From Cyclina sinensis (Eukaryota > Mollusca > Bivalvia > Venerida > Veneridae), in NCBI GenBank assembly GCA_012932295.1, contig JAAONU010000002.1, forward strand, positions 34,869,485 to 34,933,484: a DNA stretch of 64,000 nt. The letters run 5' to 3'. Under the pieces are notes generated by a model. It saw nothing but the letters and a program-made list of their open reading frames with translations. It made no database searches and was not told where the DNA came from. The translations under genes and the position numbers were made by a program. This document shows, piece after piece, positions 10,641-25,506 of the stretch (position 1 is its first letter; each line of letters starts with the position of its first letter).

Positions 10641-13600
10641 GCAACTTATTCAACACCATTTAGAGCCATTCTTTTGTATGAATTATAATAATTCTGATTT
10701 TAAAATAACAGTATATAACTGTACAATAGACTTAGTGACTACGAAACAGTGCAGTAACTGAATTAGTCTTCGCAAAAGAAACTGGTTCTGTGAAAGACGG
10801 CGTATTTCCTTATGAGAGTGGAGATTTTATTCCATGAACATATTTCCCATGGGTCAAGTGTATTTATAATTTCAACACTAAAGATGAGCAAATCTTTTCT
10901 TTGATACAATGTGAGCAGAATGAGGCGTCTACCTAGGTGCGAATCCAGAAATAAGGAACTGAGAAGTAAGGGTAAACGGGAAGGCTGATCTTCCTGCTTA
11001 CTCTTTTCAATGCTTTATTATAACCATTATATTTTTTATAGAAAAAAAATGTATTTCCTGAATAACAATTGATATGCTACATAAAAAGAGCAAGATTTGT
11101 TTTTTGTTTTATGGTCGCACTTTGAAGTCACTCAGCGAACCAAGACTGACGTCTGATTCGTCTGTCATCACTCGCTCATGAGCCTCTAATTGCTGGCCTT
11201 AATTCGAAACTGTTACCTTGTTCTTCTACAGATCAGTAATGGTTTATTTAGTTATATCTATCTGTTAATTGCTCTTATGGATGGAAGTGATTTGTCTTTT
11301 TGGATAAGTTTGCCTGAATCAATTTGTAACATTTGCCTATCGTTATTGATAATAAATAAACTCTTATGATTTGTATTTTTTTATCCATCGGTACTGTGCT
11401 ACAAACTTTCATAAGAGTCCTTCATTCGGTACAATTTAATTTTTTATTGCACATCGCCGCATTCTTTGCATAGTATATATGACTGTGAGGTGGATATTAC
11501 TTACCCATTGTAATCCTACTACAGTCTTATCTCAGTATAGTAAGTGGTTTCCGTGTGATCTACATAAACGTTTCTTAATGCTAAGACAATAACGCTGAAA
11601 GCTGAGAACATTTTAGCCTGGTAAATAGTACAGTACTATTTTCTGAGCCTTGGCTAGAAACCATATCTAAAACAAATACCACTGAACGTTAATGCGGCTG
11701 GAAATTTTCCTCATTTTGGTGAAGCAATTTTTACCTAATTTGATTGTTCTAGACTGCCGAGTAGAATCTAAAATAGATGGATTTTTGGCAAGGGTTGCGC
11801 GTAAATTTAGATTTAAGATACCAATGAGCTAAAAAGTAAGATTTGGCTTTACATCATTTTTCTTGGCAATGTATATGCCTATATGTCTAGATACCATGTT
11901 TGGTGTTTGAATTACGTCGAAGTAGGCTTTCTTCTGATTCAGCAAGAATATTACCTAGCATAACAAGTTGTTTGTTCCTAAAAGGAATAATATTGTGGTC
12001 TGATGCTGTGCAGGCAGGACACGATAGTATTTTTTGATTTTCTTTTACGGTATTATGGATTGTAAATCATTTAACTTCTTTCCGTGTGTCTTCATCTGAA
12101 ATGGTAGCAGTAAATTTTCTTTCTGTTTCAGATGAAAATGAGTATTAGATAAGAATAACATGTAACTTTATACATAGATAATATATTTTATTACAACCAA
12201 ATTGCAGTCTGCAACTATTCTTGGAAAGTTTTAGGAGAGATAAATGACATTTTTTTATTCCAAAAGTTACGTGTAAATATGTTAGGTAATTGTCTACCGT
12301 TCACCTTTACGCACAATTATGAAATGCAGCAACCGGAGGCAAACTAATTGCGCTCAGTCGTTTTAATGACTTAATAATATATTTTTAGTAATTCTCATTT
12401 TAGAATTTTCTGTTTAAACATCAGGGGGGTAGCTCTACCGGCGGTAATTTATTTTCGATAAAAATCTTTTGATTAATTCCTACGTTTATAGGTTTATTTA
12501 TATTACCTGTACCAGTAGAAGTAAGTAATTTCCGCAGCAATTCACAGGTCTGTTCTTCAGATATTGTGCGGTATTTATTCAGCTATCTTCTCGCTTTGTG
12601 TAACTCACAACGAGCTTGTTAAAAGCAGTTTTGACATAACACGACGCAAGGTGTGAGAAAGATTTTTTTAGTCAGCTGTAACTACAATACATATGTATAA
12701 CTGTTCAACATACAATTTCAAAAATGTTTCAATTACGTTCTAACCCGATGCGAAACACAAGAAATCAGTTGAAAGGCTTAAGATTCAAAAGTGGTATTTG
12801 AAATGACACTTATTCGATGTAGTTCATTCCTGGTGGTATATATCCCTCTTTTCGGAGGACTTTGGCCAATTTGTTCACTAGAACGATTCGAGATAGCTTT
12901 GGACATGGTCTCACCCTGTGAGTCAAAAGAAGAAATCAAATTTAATTACTTCATTACTTCTGTTAAATTTGGCAATTACAGTATATGTGTTAAACTTTTT
13001 AAATAGACACACAACAGCTTTTTCATGTGCGATATTCATTCAAATCTCCTGTCACGCTTTCATAAACGATTTTACACAACGTCTTTTACGGCAGTTAAAA
13101 TCGAAAGCAAAAGTAGGTCACCGTGTTATTAAAGAGCAACGGCATACGCCAGTTATCATTAATGCAACTGCGAATGCAATCAATTTTTGTCGCCGTCCTT
13201 AGAGTTATAATAAATGTCAGCCATTTCCTGCAGTGGCATTTGGATACAGGAATAAAATGTTCCAAACTTAAAACTATAAAAAACAGAAAGGCAGTTTCCT
13301 TTAGTAAAATGTATTAATAGTTTTAACTGCTCTTAAGGCGCATGTCTTCTTCGAGTGGAAGACATAAACTGGTATAGATCTACTCACAAAATACGTTTTA
13401 GAGGAACATTTGAAAACTGTATTTTTACCTCTCTGTAAATCGAAAGAAAATAAGATGTCAATGGACTGTGCCAGACAAGATGTAGAAGACAAGCTGATGT
13501 TTTTGAAGGCTTTGAATCGCCCTTACAGTGTCGTGGCGCGACATGGTTATACTGCTCTTATTCTTTTGAAAGGGTCTTCAGAAAAGCATGTGTCAGCAAA

Positions 13601-16484
13601 CATTATGTAGACGAAAGAAGCTTCGTTTCCATGATATAGTCACTGATCTGCTATAGAAGACAGTTAAAATTGATTAAAACCTTCTGAGATTAGTGTTATA
13701 GATAAACGTTCAAACATACTAGCATAAAATTGTATTCGTTTATCAAATATATTATGGCTGCATTCAGAATTTTTAGTTCACCTTCCCGTCCTTATAAATC
13801 ATTTTAATTGCTGTAATTGGTCCTAGATCTTGTAGTGATTCTTTAAATATTTCATGACTGTTGTTATTTATTAATACTTAAAGTATAGTTTATGTGCAGA
13901 TCTGCTTAAATCAGATTTTACATGCTTATACATAAATCATTGAACCATTTGCACTCTAATCTTTTAGAGTAGTTTTGTTTTGTTAACAGAGTCTTGTTAC
14001 CGTATAGTTGCCATCGGAGCATCACTTACTACATTCTTTTGTGTATTGTACTGTTTCCGAAGCAGCATCTGATATGTGTTCTCTGAGTAGAACATATGTG
14101 TATCGAAGTAATATCTGAGCATATGGTAAGAGCGACGCGTAAATGCACGTCGTTTTCACGGGACTTAAAGCAGTTTACCACGTTTAATCTGAAAAATCTA
14201 TCACCGATGTTTGAAAAGCTTTTAACTGCCTATAATGCAATAGCCACATAACGGTTTAGGCAACCCAATTAATATTTATTAAGTTCTTTCCCTTTGAGTC
14301 TCGTATCTTTTGACCATCTTTCGGAACAACTTCCGACAAGAGACATATTCATTTTAAAATGGCAAAGATTATTTTATACAAAAGTTACTCAGAATGGATT
14401 TGAATTGTTTAAACATATCAGATAGAATCTATCCATGGGCTAAGACAGACCGAAGTAGGCGTGGAAATGACAAGCTTCAAGACAAACTGTTAGCTTAAAC
14501 GTGCGTTCAACAGAATACAGATTGAATAGACTTTTGAAAATAAATGACACCCCTTATCTATCTGGAATAAAACTATTTTCTTATCAGTAACCAGCTTTTT
14601 ATGGTAATACTTTAATGTTAAATACTTAAAAGAACATATTAACGTTAGCATTGTATTGAAGACATAATGAACGATGCAAAGTGACTGTTTAGCAACGTGT
14701 CAGTAGTGCCCAAAGTATTCGTCTTCTGTCCCCTTTCCAGATGCAAGTGCAACATAAAATAAGCAAGGACTTCGTGCAAGTAAGTATGTAAAACTTACTT
14801 CTCTTTGTCTTATTTTTATGTCCCCACTTATATGGGAGAGAAACGTTTGCGTTACATTCATAATTGACCTACCCGATCAATGCAATGGTTTACCCAAACT
14901 GTCCATTATCTACGTACCACATCAGAAATCGTTCACCATTTTGTACTAATACCTTATATTGAAATTATGCGTCTAAAGTCTTTCTTGAAGTTCCGAGTGA
15001 TCGCTTATGCTTGAAATTGCAGTAGCAATATAGCTTTATGTTGTTTGTTGTTGTTTCATATCTCAGAGAATCAACGTACGTTGGAAAACAAAACAATAAT
15101 AGATTGCACATTAAAGTAACATTTATGTGGATGATGAATATTAATCAACGCTTTCATGCTAAAAGCATTAATTTCCCCTGCAAAAATAAAAAAATCTCAA
15201 ATAATAGGATTTGCAAATATGTTACATGTCTTCTGTCAATGGTCTACATTCATAACAGATATTGCACTTCTGTTATGTGCGAGATAAATTTAAGATATAT
15301 CGAGGGTCGTGCTACCACCGACGGGACAATAGCTAATTTGCATGTAGTTGATGTATCATCAAGTTAGTGAAACCGTTGATGTTTCCTCCAGATTTCTAGA
15401 TACGGGGTTGTATTTAGCAATTTGGATAATGGTAATGTCGATTAACACATAAATAAATCCTGTTAGATTAGGATAGTTTACCGTGGAAAGTAAACCTGAA
15501 CCTTTAAAGTCCCAGGAGTACAATTACAAGTTGTTCTTATTTCACCAAGAAAAGCTGTCTTACCGGCGGAAATGATTTTTTTCAAAGATAATATGTTTTT
15601 TTAAATAAAGAAATGACTCGAATACTATATAAAGACATAATATGTCAACATTGTTTTAGAATGAGTACAACGTGGTTCGATCATTATTCTATCAGTATAT
15701 TTATTCTTCTGTACCAGTCTATGTGACCCTTGGATTTTTTAAGTAAAAAAGCATCGCAGTTTCATGATACTTTTGCTACAACAATAGTTAACGTTGATGA
15801 TTATTCACCTACCATCACTACCACATTGAATAACTTACATTGAATAACTTATGGAAGGTGTTTGAAATAATTAAATGTTTATATTGGTTTTTCAAGGTCG
15901 AGACAACATAAAACCAATGAATGTAACACGTGAAGAAATATTTATCTGTATAACATTGCTAATATTTCGTTCAAATTAAGAGTAACGATACGGCGTGGTG
16001 TCTATTGAATTTGGTTTGAAATATAGTTGTTTGTCTGCAAAATGTTAACCTCCCATGTCGGAGAATACCACAAGTTATATCCGGATTTTTTTCACGAAAA
16101 TGATGCTCAGTACGTAACTCTGTAGTCATAACATTATTATTACACAAAATAGTAACATTGACGCCATTGTCGTCTGTCGCTAACGTGTCGTTAAAACGCA
16201 GTGATGCTCTTAAACCTTGTTTTGTTTTAGCCCTTAACTGCAGGACCGCACATTGAAGTAGAAGCAATTGAAGTTTAATGGCGCTTGAATGAGAATTGAA
16301 ATGCGTTATAAAGCAAGTGATATAATGTCTCTGTTTATGTAGCATCGTTTCGTATATCCGAATAGCTGGTCCATAAACATAATCATTCAGTTTTACATGA
16401 TTGGCAAAGTGTGTGTGTTACATGAGAAAGTAAGGAAAACTTGCCTTAAATTAAGTCAATAAATCAGTAAGTGAATAACATATC
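10641..16484. other. Long non-coding stretch
   Basis: No gene is supported. Frames of 109 codons (15038-15367, plus) and 124 codons (15971-16345, minus) are the longest, but they have no domain, signal peptide or family resemblance I can see. Minor features are a direct repeat of CATTGAATAACTTA at 15824-15853, a CATCTGAAA/TTTCAGATG inverted repeat near 12092-12134, and a 39-bp segment at 14741-14779 with splice-like borders. Confidence 0.45.
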
Positions 16485-16616
16485 GAGTGTTTGAAATCGC
16501 ACGATTTCATATAATATATCCAGTTTTTGAAATTGCACGATTTCATATAATATATACAGTTTTTGAAATTGCACGATTTCATATAATATATCCAGTTTTT
16601 GAAATTGCACGATTTC
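16485..16616. repeat. Minisatellite, about 3.6 x 36 bp with a palindrome in each unit
   Basis: Unit starts are 16491, 16527, 16563 and 16599. Each unit carries GAAAT(C/T)GCACGATTTC. In the first unit this is a perfect 7-bp stem around CA (GAAATCG/CGATTTC); the other units have one change in the stem. Confidence 0.95.
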
Positions 16617-19600
16617 AGATGGATCGATAGTTCAGGAGCTTGTGGTCAATTTGTTTTTTTACTGAGCATAGAAAATCGGAAATTTTAAAAGATTTGAATC
16701 AGTGATAAGTAAGTATGTAAGAACATAAATTAAAAAAGCACCATTAATAATTTTTTAATTTTGTATATGAGTAAAGCTGACTGCACTCACAAGAGCAGGT
16801 CAATATCGCTATTTGATAACGATTGTGGCGATGAGAATGCATTGTACTAAGAAACGTCTGCAAACAAAAAAATGTAAAGGGCGTTTACCGTATGCTTAAT
16901 GCTAAACTTGAGAAAAAATCTGCGTAAATGGAGGAAGTAGTCAGATCTCCCGGAAACATTACATTAGTTTTGATCCTGTACTGAATTTTCTTTGTAAATA
17001 TTTATGTGTTGTTTCGCCGATGATGATTAACTTTTAATAAGTTCCTTTGTTTGTATCGTCTGCTTATTTTAGTGGTTCCTGGACGTAAACAATTTTCATA
17101 CTTGGTAGGTTTATACTAAACATAAACAATTGTCATACTTGGTAGGTTTGTAAATACTTATAAAATCTTAAATACATGAAGATAATTGCGTGCGCGAACA
17201 ACCAGTTGTTTTAAGAAGCTGCGGATTTTAATTATAGGTGAAGTGATGTAAGTAAATCATTTACTATCTTCCATTTAGTACATTTATTTAGTTACATGTT
17301 TTTAGTAAAGTGAAGATAGTGGTATACTGTAAAAGATCTGGTGACGAAAACTAGGAAAACTGAATACAAATATAATTTTGTATATATGTAATCATATATA
17401 TACAAGTATATATGTAATTGAGATTTTGGACGCTAGGACATACGACATGAACATTTTGTGCGGTTTTGAATTAAATAATTCTTCTGACTCAGAGATTGCA
17501 CTCGTATGGACTCAGCATGCATTGCCTTTGTGCTATTTTCTTTCTTAATTGTAAATAACAGCAAAGTAATAAAATGTACAAAAGAAGGAAAGAAAGAAAA
17601 GAAATTTCAGTATATTTTTCAACATCTGTCAGTTGACTATTATCAAAGCCAAAGAAAAACGAAAAGCAGGCCGAGTGTAACGGAAATAGAATTTTTGCCT
17701 TGTCTGCAACAAATTAAACACTTTAAAGATAGGTAAAACAGAAATCCCTGGAAGGGTATTGTCTGTGGAACGTTGAAGTCTTGAAGCAGTGCTATATGAA
17801 AGTGTAATGACGAATCTTGGCAGACAAATAAAATGCAACTCCGCCTCCACAGACATCATATTGTCTTAGGTTCAACTATCGCCAGAACGGTCATACAAAT
17901 GTATTTTACTCTGTCAGGTTTGTGCGACTGTGTTTGACTGAGACCTTGTGCTAGTCTTGTTTGTGACACGTCGATTCCATATGAATACCCTATTTAAAAT
18001 CCCTGAATAAATCGGAAATACATAATAGACATGGAAGTATTCTATATCAGTAGGTGAGTGAATTGTTACCTTAATCATCAATTTGAGATATTGTTTCCTC
18101 TGCAAGTCACATTGCCTCAGTTTGAAGAATATTGTCGATTGTTATAAACATGTAAATTCTTTATAGTGATAAGTGATGTACACAAACTTCCAAGTCTTAT
18201 AATGACATTAGCCCCATCTTTAGAATTGACTGACAGACAATTAAAAATACATGGCACCCATGTAATGATCGTTTACATCAAATTATTTCAAAATGCTACC
18301 AAGTAACAGTGAGTAATAGATCGGAGTGGAACAAAGATAGAACTGTACATTTTATTTTGATGGACTGACATGCACATAAAATGGCAATTTGATTGTAGAA
18401 ACTGTTGACAATAAAACTGTAAACATTACCAAGTTACACAAAGAGCATGGCGTTAGGATTGCCCTAGGCAGTGTATGGAGCAAAATTTCATGTGTTTCAC
18501 GGCTTTCCTCGCGCTGAAGAGAATTTGTTTTATTTAGTTTTTCTTTCTTATCAAGCTGCAGTGAACCAACTCTTGTTTCTTTCTTAGTTCTCGAATGAAT
18601 ATTTGCCTGTATCTTTAGTCCAATATGATGTCTTGAAACGTCTACATAGCTAAATATCTGACAAGTCATTCAAACTTTAGATAATAAAGCTTAACTCGGC
18701 TCAACAAAGAGCAGTAATTTTGCAAATTGACGATTAAAAGGCATAAGGTTCTTGCACGTTCTGCTACCTTCTGTTATAATCCAGAAAAATTTCATATGAG
18801 AATTTAAACAAAGTGTTCAATCAACAGCAAATTGCCGGGGTACAGTTAAAATTTTGGAGTTCGCCTGCACGTTTCCTCCGTCATCTAAGTACTCTATAGT
18901 TTAAAGCCAATTTATCAAACTGTACCATAATAATTTTAACAAAGGGCAATGACTCTGTAAATAGTTATGGCTAATTCATTGTTCTTTTTATAGAGGGTAT
19001 TTTTCTGTACTTTAAGAAAACATGACTCAAACGTCGCTTTTCTGAGAAGTTAGTTTATTTAAAAGTGTTATCGGGATATCTTTAACATGATCTTGAACAG
19101 AATCAAAAACATAACAGTAGAGAGAGAGAACTTTCAATCACATGACCTATTAACAGTTATGCCAGCACATTGGTAGAGTGCTAATAGCTATCGACACGAA
19201 ATGTATATCTAAACTGAACTTAAAAACCTCGGCATCTTTATCTCTTGAAGTGCTTAAAAATTGCCTGGTTGTGTTTCTTTCCTGTTAAAAAACTTGAATA
19301 TATCTGTTTGAAAAGGTAAATCTTTTTAATATTTTTCGATTATTTCCTCATATTAATGTACCACACATATCATAATTTCATTTGCTATTATATTTTCTTA
19401 TTTCTTATTATTGTTATCTTTTGTAATTCTAACCATTATCATGACTGAAGTGCAGCTTGTCTCTTCAATATCTCAAGAATATCAGAACTGACTGCATTCG
19501 TGGCGAGGCAAACTTTATTCTTATCAGTCGTATATATTATGGCATAGGCATAGAACGTGACTGTATAAAGATTATATTTTTCTTCAATTAAAAATACTAA

Positions 19601-20059
19601 CATGACATCATTGAAGTGATGAATAGTTGTAAACAGGTGTATTGAAATATTTTGAAGAGCAACAGATTGATCATTCTTCGCCCTTTCTGCTATGTCCCCC
19701 TGTAGAAAAAAGGAACTCGTTAATTCTTCACCCAATCTGCCATTTCTCCCTGTAGAAAAAAGGAACACGTGCACAACAGCGTGATCCAAGTTGTGATTAG
19801 GTGAAGAGGGCTAATAGATGTATAAATGTTTATTTTTAATATATTTATTCAGATAAGGTACAATGTTATAATTCACCCAATATTGATTCGTTAAAAGAAA
19901 TATGAGCTAATATAAATGTCTTTATTTTTTTTACTTCTTCTTCTTATTATTATTATTTTGACATTGCTCTCTGATCTAAAGAGTATACTAATAGAAATAA
20001 ATAAACTCACGCTTCCTCTAGTCTTGATGATTTACTTAACACGTAAGTGTTCGGATACT
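16617..20059. other. Non-coding stretch
   Basis: An imperfect two-copy direct repeat around CATACTTGGTAGGTTT lies at about 17090-17150, an AT-dinucleotide patch at 17380-17416, and a 50-bp duplication at 19686-19773. Frames of 105 and 116 codons on the minus strand (18352-18669, 19439-19789) have no recognisable product, and the second includes the 50-bp duplication. I see no gene. Confidence 0.45.
19686..19773 (+). repeat. Two-copy 50-bp tandem duplication
   Basis: CCCTGTAGAAAAAAGGAAC recurs at an exact 50-bp offset (19698 and 19748), preceded in both copies by TCTGC. Confidence 0.8.
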
Positions 20060-20265
20060 TTTTCTGCGTAGCTGTATTAAGATCGATTTTGACCTACATT
20101 TGCAACGAATGAAATTGTTTGATACAAACTCTTCAGCTGAAGAAGTAACAACAACAACAACAAAAGGAAGTTTGTTATTGGTTTTAAGTGTTGCTGTTAT
20201 GAAATTTTAGGGCAAAATTCTTAATTTTTAGTTTAATTGCGTCTGAAAATAGTGCAAAATTGATA
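20060..20265 (+). repeat. Dispersed repeat family 3, plus-strand copy
   Basis: The reverse complement of 44190-44345 aligns here. Shared blocks are GCGTAGCTGTATTAA, GATCGATTTTGACCTACATTT-like, GGAAGTTTG, TATGAAATTTTAGGGC and TAATTGC(G/C)TCTGAAA. An (AAC)n run at 20147-20164 is inserted or expanded only in this copy. Confidence 0.8.
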
Positions 20266-23200
20266 GCATTAACACAGCCGTAAATTAAATATCAGAACGT
20301 TTTTATTCTGAAAAAACAATCTAATTGGACTTAATATATAATAATAAATATGAAGAAAAATTTAATTTATCTAATTGAAAATGATATTGGCACTTTTAGC
20401 ATTAAACTCAACATTTTTTTTCTTATAGCTTAAACTGTTTTGGAAATATATGCAAGTTCATTATCTGCCAATGTCCGAAAACTATTCACTTATGTACTGT
20501 ACCGATCATCTTTACGGAAGATATTTCTTGGTAATCAAGCTGAGATATTGGAACTGATAGATGCTTGATAGAATTATTATTATTATTATTATCATCATCA
20601 TCATTTCCTTCTTTGAAATTATAAAAGTTTTTGTTCGATATTAGTATCTTAGGAAGTCCTCCAAAATAATTTTATTTAAACTTATTTTAGAAAGTTTATA
20701 ACAGATGGTACAACAATCACGTAAAAAGATTGTCTAAAGTCAAGCGATATTAACGTATTCGAGTATCTGATGGCGATGATGACGATGATAGTGATGATAC
20801 TGGTGATGTGAAAAATATGACACTGATTGATGATGATAAATAGTTTCTATATTCACCAAATAGCAGGCTTCTGAACACCTGCGTCATCTTGAAAAAAAGT
20901 AGCTAATTTTTTGCTAAATTACCCAGAGGAAGTAAAGCAGTCAACTGCGATTCAAAACTTCCGTAAACCTATTCTTTGTATGTTCTAGTCAGAATGAAAG
21001 TGTAAATATTTAGCTGTGGTTTTACCCCTAGACAGTTAAAACGACTAATTTACCTCTAGTCATTTCCTTTGCTTAAAGGTTTGTTTATGTTAACGGTACA
21101 GATAATGGAATTCTTCTGCAATTTTGAAATCAGCAATTATGCACTGGGAGTTCAGTGCGTGCGCAAAGACAATTTTCTTGCGTATACTCGCTATTATTAA
21201 TTTAAAATATGAATTTATTTAAGGAGAATACTTAGGAGAGTGTTTCACACAGAGATGATATTAGATGAACTAAACGCAAACGACGAATCTAATCTGGCTT
21301 TCACCTTATTTAGAATATTAATAGATAACATTAGCAATTACCAATATAATGTTTATCTTACTGTTCTATTTTTGAGTTAAAGCTTTATTATCTGTGTTTG
21401 TAATGCTGTGTCCCTAGAGACTGAACTTGAAGTGTAAAAATGCGATAGCAATATAATTTCAATGACACGGCATCATTGAAAAAAATAATAATAAAAATAA
21501 ATAAATTTTCTAAGACCCAATAAGACGTATACTGTAAGAAAAAAATAAAACGAAGACAGTTCCAATGGTAATTATTTATTCACAAATCTTATCACACGTT
21601 CGTTAATAATTTACATAATGTCATTTTATGGACGTTGGAAAGCTCCTGCAACAATCTTATTTCGTTAAAAAACGACCGTCATTTGTCATTGATACAGCTG
21701 CGAAAATAATCAATATTCATTTCTGCCGCACTCAGCGTAGAAAAAAATAATGTCGTTCTTCCACAAATAACTTTCGTTTGTTTGAAATTCTCACGAAGAA
21801 AGTACTCGTGATCTAATATTTTTTATGTAAAAGACATTTTATTTCTCTCAGCTCCTAGAAGTTAAAAAAATGTGTCGAATTGAGAGGTATATTGTGAGTC
21901 AAATGATTTTAAAACGAATAGAGATAGAAAGGCAATTAGTTTGAGGATAAATATTTTACCTTACTATCAATGCCTCCTAGTATATGTCAAGTGACCCATT
22001 TAACTGAAACACGCCATTGCAAGATCTGTTACCCGCGAACTATTTTATACTCTTTCGTGATGGCTAAATTTACCTGTTTTCCAGTTTTTTTCATATATTC
22101 TTTATATTTTATAGATCATATTTTTTCTCAGTTGATTTATTATCCACAAAGGCACGTCACCTGCAATGTGCAATATTGCAGATGCGAAATATTATGAATT
22201 TGATAGATAAACCTGCTTGGATACTTTAAAGTTTTTATGATAGAAATAATTACTGTAGAGGGAACTTAAACATCTTGAGTATTCAAGTATGCTTTCGAAA
22301 ATACAAAGAGAATATACTTTTGCGACACACAAGTAACATGTTCGTTCTTTAAATTCATGTTTTACAATAAACAGTCTGTGTTTGTAGTGTAACACTTAAG
22401 TTAATCTTGAACTATACAACGAAATCCTGAACTGTTTGTTGTGTAGTTAAATTACCTCTTTCTCTGTCGTTCTTGTTTAAAGTCACATTGTAAAGCCATA
22501 AAAGAACCATATACAAGTTTTGCACAATTCCATTTTTATAATACGAAACAACCGTTTAGACCATATAAGTGAATTTCTTTTGTAGAATGGATTGTACCAT
22601 TTGGGTAATGAAACACTGTTCGTTTTTTCTATAAGAAAAAAGTGAATTAAAAACAAGCTCCTAGGGAATAAAATACCGGTTTATCATTTCTGTTGTTCCC
22701 GACACATTTCCTCTTTGTAATCCATACAAAATACTATTAACTGTCGCTCTAAAAATAATTGAACACCAACAGGTTACAGATATGTGGCCATCTTTGAATA
22801 GGGCAGTCGTGAACTTAAAATCCTTATTAAAAGTGTTATGTTTTTATATTGTTTTCGAAAAAAAAAGTTGGCATAGACTTTATAATTAAATTGTAAGATT
22901 TACAAATCTACATTATAACGAAATTGTTGACGAAACAAAGCAAATAATGTGTGTTTCAGTTTCCATCAATCTTTAAAAGTTTAAACCATCTTCAGAATAT
23001 AATTATAAAACCCAGGAATGTAAAAGTAAATCTGCCATGGATACATATTTCGATGTATATTTGATCATTTCTAATTAAGTTGCACCGCTAAATATAGATA
23101 CCTCCTGAAATACGTCGTAAATTTTAACAGCACATTTGATTATTTTTCGGCATTTCATGAGAGCAGGGATTGTTTAATCTCAAAAGCTTGATAAATATGT

Positions 23201-25506
23201 TTACAGGATTAGCTCAGACTGAATTTAAACAATGTATCAGTCGAAATTGTTTCTGGAACACTGGCAACAAATGATAGCTACTCAAGCGCTTCATTATCCT
23301 TTTCCAAGACTAAAGACTGCCCACCGACTGTCAAAAAGAATAAGTATTTGAGAACAACAACAACAACAAAATAGTTGAGATAAACAGGATAGAATTTCTT
23401 TTTCTTTTATGCTCGGTCTTGACACTGAAGAAATGCAAGCAAATTTTAAACTCAATGGAGTAAGAAACTATTTTATTTTTTTGTTATTGTTTTATGCTCA
23501 AAACCTGTATGTTTTGCAGACATATTTTATTAAGATACAACGCGTCTTGAGCTCACATTATTGACAACTTTAGGCCTATTTTGGTCAACACTTTTGAGGT
23601 CAGTGTGATGATTGTATTATACAGAAACATTTATTGACATCTATCGGAAACCAGGAAGTCAGCCGGCTTTTTTAGATATATAATTCCACTGATCAATACG
23701 GTTTTCACATACATGGCAAACAGTCCATTATCTATGTCAAACGGTATCATTAAGCTAGCATATCGGAAATAATTGATCCTTTGTCTTATTTCCCTATCAT
23801 TTTCATTTCCTTTTCAACAGTTTTGACATGTGCAACTTAAGGTATGTCCTTCAGTTGTTTACGATGTTCTTTACTCGTCATTTTCCTCTCCTGTATCGTC
23901 GGGGCAATTTATGATGCAGATATTTTATGTTTTTAAGATATGTAGGATTTGTCGCGAGTTTTCATTTCGTATTAAATTTAATTCAACGAGTTCAGGATAA
24001 TGGTAAAAAGCGAGCCTCTGGCGAGCTTAATAATCTTATGCCTTGACGAGTTGAATGAAATCTTAACGAGTGTCTGATTCTTTTTATCACGTGACGAAGG
24101 TCTTACCGTAGCTATATTTATTTTAACTATATACTGGAAAAAAGCGGTTACAAAACATCCGCCAAGAAAATATGAAATGTCAAAATATGTCAGAAATACT
24201 GACAGAACATTCAAAACGTCTCTATTCAGCAGGACGCTTGTATGATAACAAATTTTAAAAAATGATAATAGATAAAAAATATAATTTGAAGCAAGAAGTA
24301 AATACGTAATGTTTAGTTAGCCTTTATATTACATGTGTGTATTATAGAATAAAAATGAAACGGTTCTATTGTATTACAAACAGCATTTGATAAAATTCGA
24401 TGAGTGACAATAATTCGGTGAATTCTTGTAGTACAGTTTCTCGATCAGTACAGACAAACTGATTATGATGATGATACTGGTTGTAACAGTATTAATATCG
24501 ATTGATAATATGGTAGTAAAAAACGCCATGATAATTATTATCCTAGATTTTGTTTTCAGAGTAGTTATTTTTCAGATTTATCAAATAAGAATCGTGATGC
24601 ATGTTTTATTTTCAAAAAAGTTGATTTCTAAGTTAAATGTTATTTTAGCGTAGTTTAGAATATATTTGTCTTTTTTTCACACACAACGTATATGTGTTTG
24701 TGGTTGACATTTTGCTGCAGCACTTTCATGCCAAATAAATGTTAATATATAATCTAAGTTTCATAACAATGATTACACTATATGATATTAGTTATCATGA
24801 AAACCGTGTTATTGGTATTATCATTCTTTCAGTTTTAAAGGCACGATTGAAACAATATAATATGACAAATAATCCGGTAAAATTTAATGTTTTGAAAGAA
24901 TCATGCTTAGGTACAGACACAATCATTTTACCTTCGTTAAATCCTGAATATAGCAGAGAAATTTCAATCAGCCACAGGTGCACCAATATGTTTTCAAATA
25001 AACGTCAGGGTCAAGGTCAACTTTAATAGATGAACAGGCAATCAAGGAACAATGAAAACACTTTCAACACTCTTAGCAAATCTTGTTTTTCTGAAGATAA
25101 TCCCATCTTGAATATTGATTTATAGCAAACTATGTAATGAGTACAAATACCTCTTATATATTAATAGTTTACTCAACTGCTACATCTGTCAGATCTGAAG
25201 AGTGTATCACAGAGTTTTTGTTTCTGTTTACTCTTCTGCACTGCAGGTGATTTACGTCAATTTACGCGACAAAATGTGATTTGTAAGGATGCCTCTTTTG
25301 TCTTCCTTTGAAACAATTGGAATAAGTTAGTTTTTATCTGCTTAGAAACACATAAATGCAATTGCAATCTGCGATGATGTGTTAATAGATTCTTAGTTAC
25401 CCATCTATAACAGTTTCCTGATTAGAAGTGTTTGAAAACATAGTTGCAGGTTTTATGTACATGAAATATAATAAGCTTCTAAGGAAACGTGTGTTTTACA
25501 CTTACA
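20266..25506. other. Long non-coding stretch
   Basis: It contains an (ATT)n(ATC)n run at 20573-20605, a GAT-rich patch at 20767-20842 and an (AAC)n run near 23356-23370. A 21-bp segment at 23821-23841 between TTTTCAACAG and GTATGT is exon-like in its borders only. No frame is recognisable as a protein. Confidence 0.45.
20573..20605. repeat. (ATT)n(ATC)n compound microsatellite
   Basis: Seven or so ATT triplets run directly into four ATC triplets. Confidence 0.95.

Noticed and set aside
10530..10645. Telomere-like TTAGGG in the 34-bp array
   Set aside because: TTTAGGG occurs once per dimer and is not in tandem, so this is coincidence.
15038..15367. 109-codon plus-strand frame
   Set aside because: Unrecognised; its end overlaps a possible old repeat remnant shared with 440-482.
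15971..16345. 124-codon minus-strand frame, the longest outside the 27-bp array
   Set aside because: No domain, no signal peptide, no resemblance to a family I know, and a length within chance for 64 kb of AT-rich DNA.
17245..17262. Ten-base segment between an AG and GTAAGT, as a micro-exon
   Set aside because: The acceptor is weak and the size too small; this is expected by chance.
18352..18669. 105-codon minus-strand frame
   Set aside because: No domain and no supporting context.
19439..19789. 116-codon minus-strand frame
   Set aside because: It includes a 50-bp tandem duplication and has no recognisable product.
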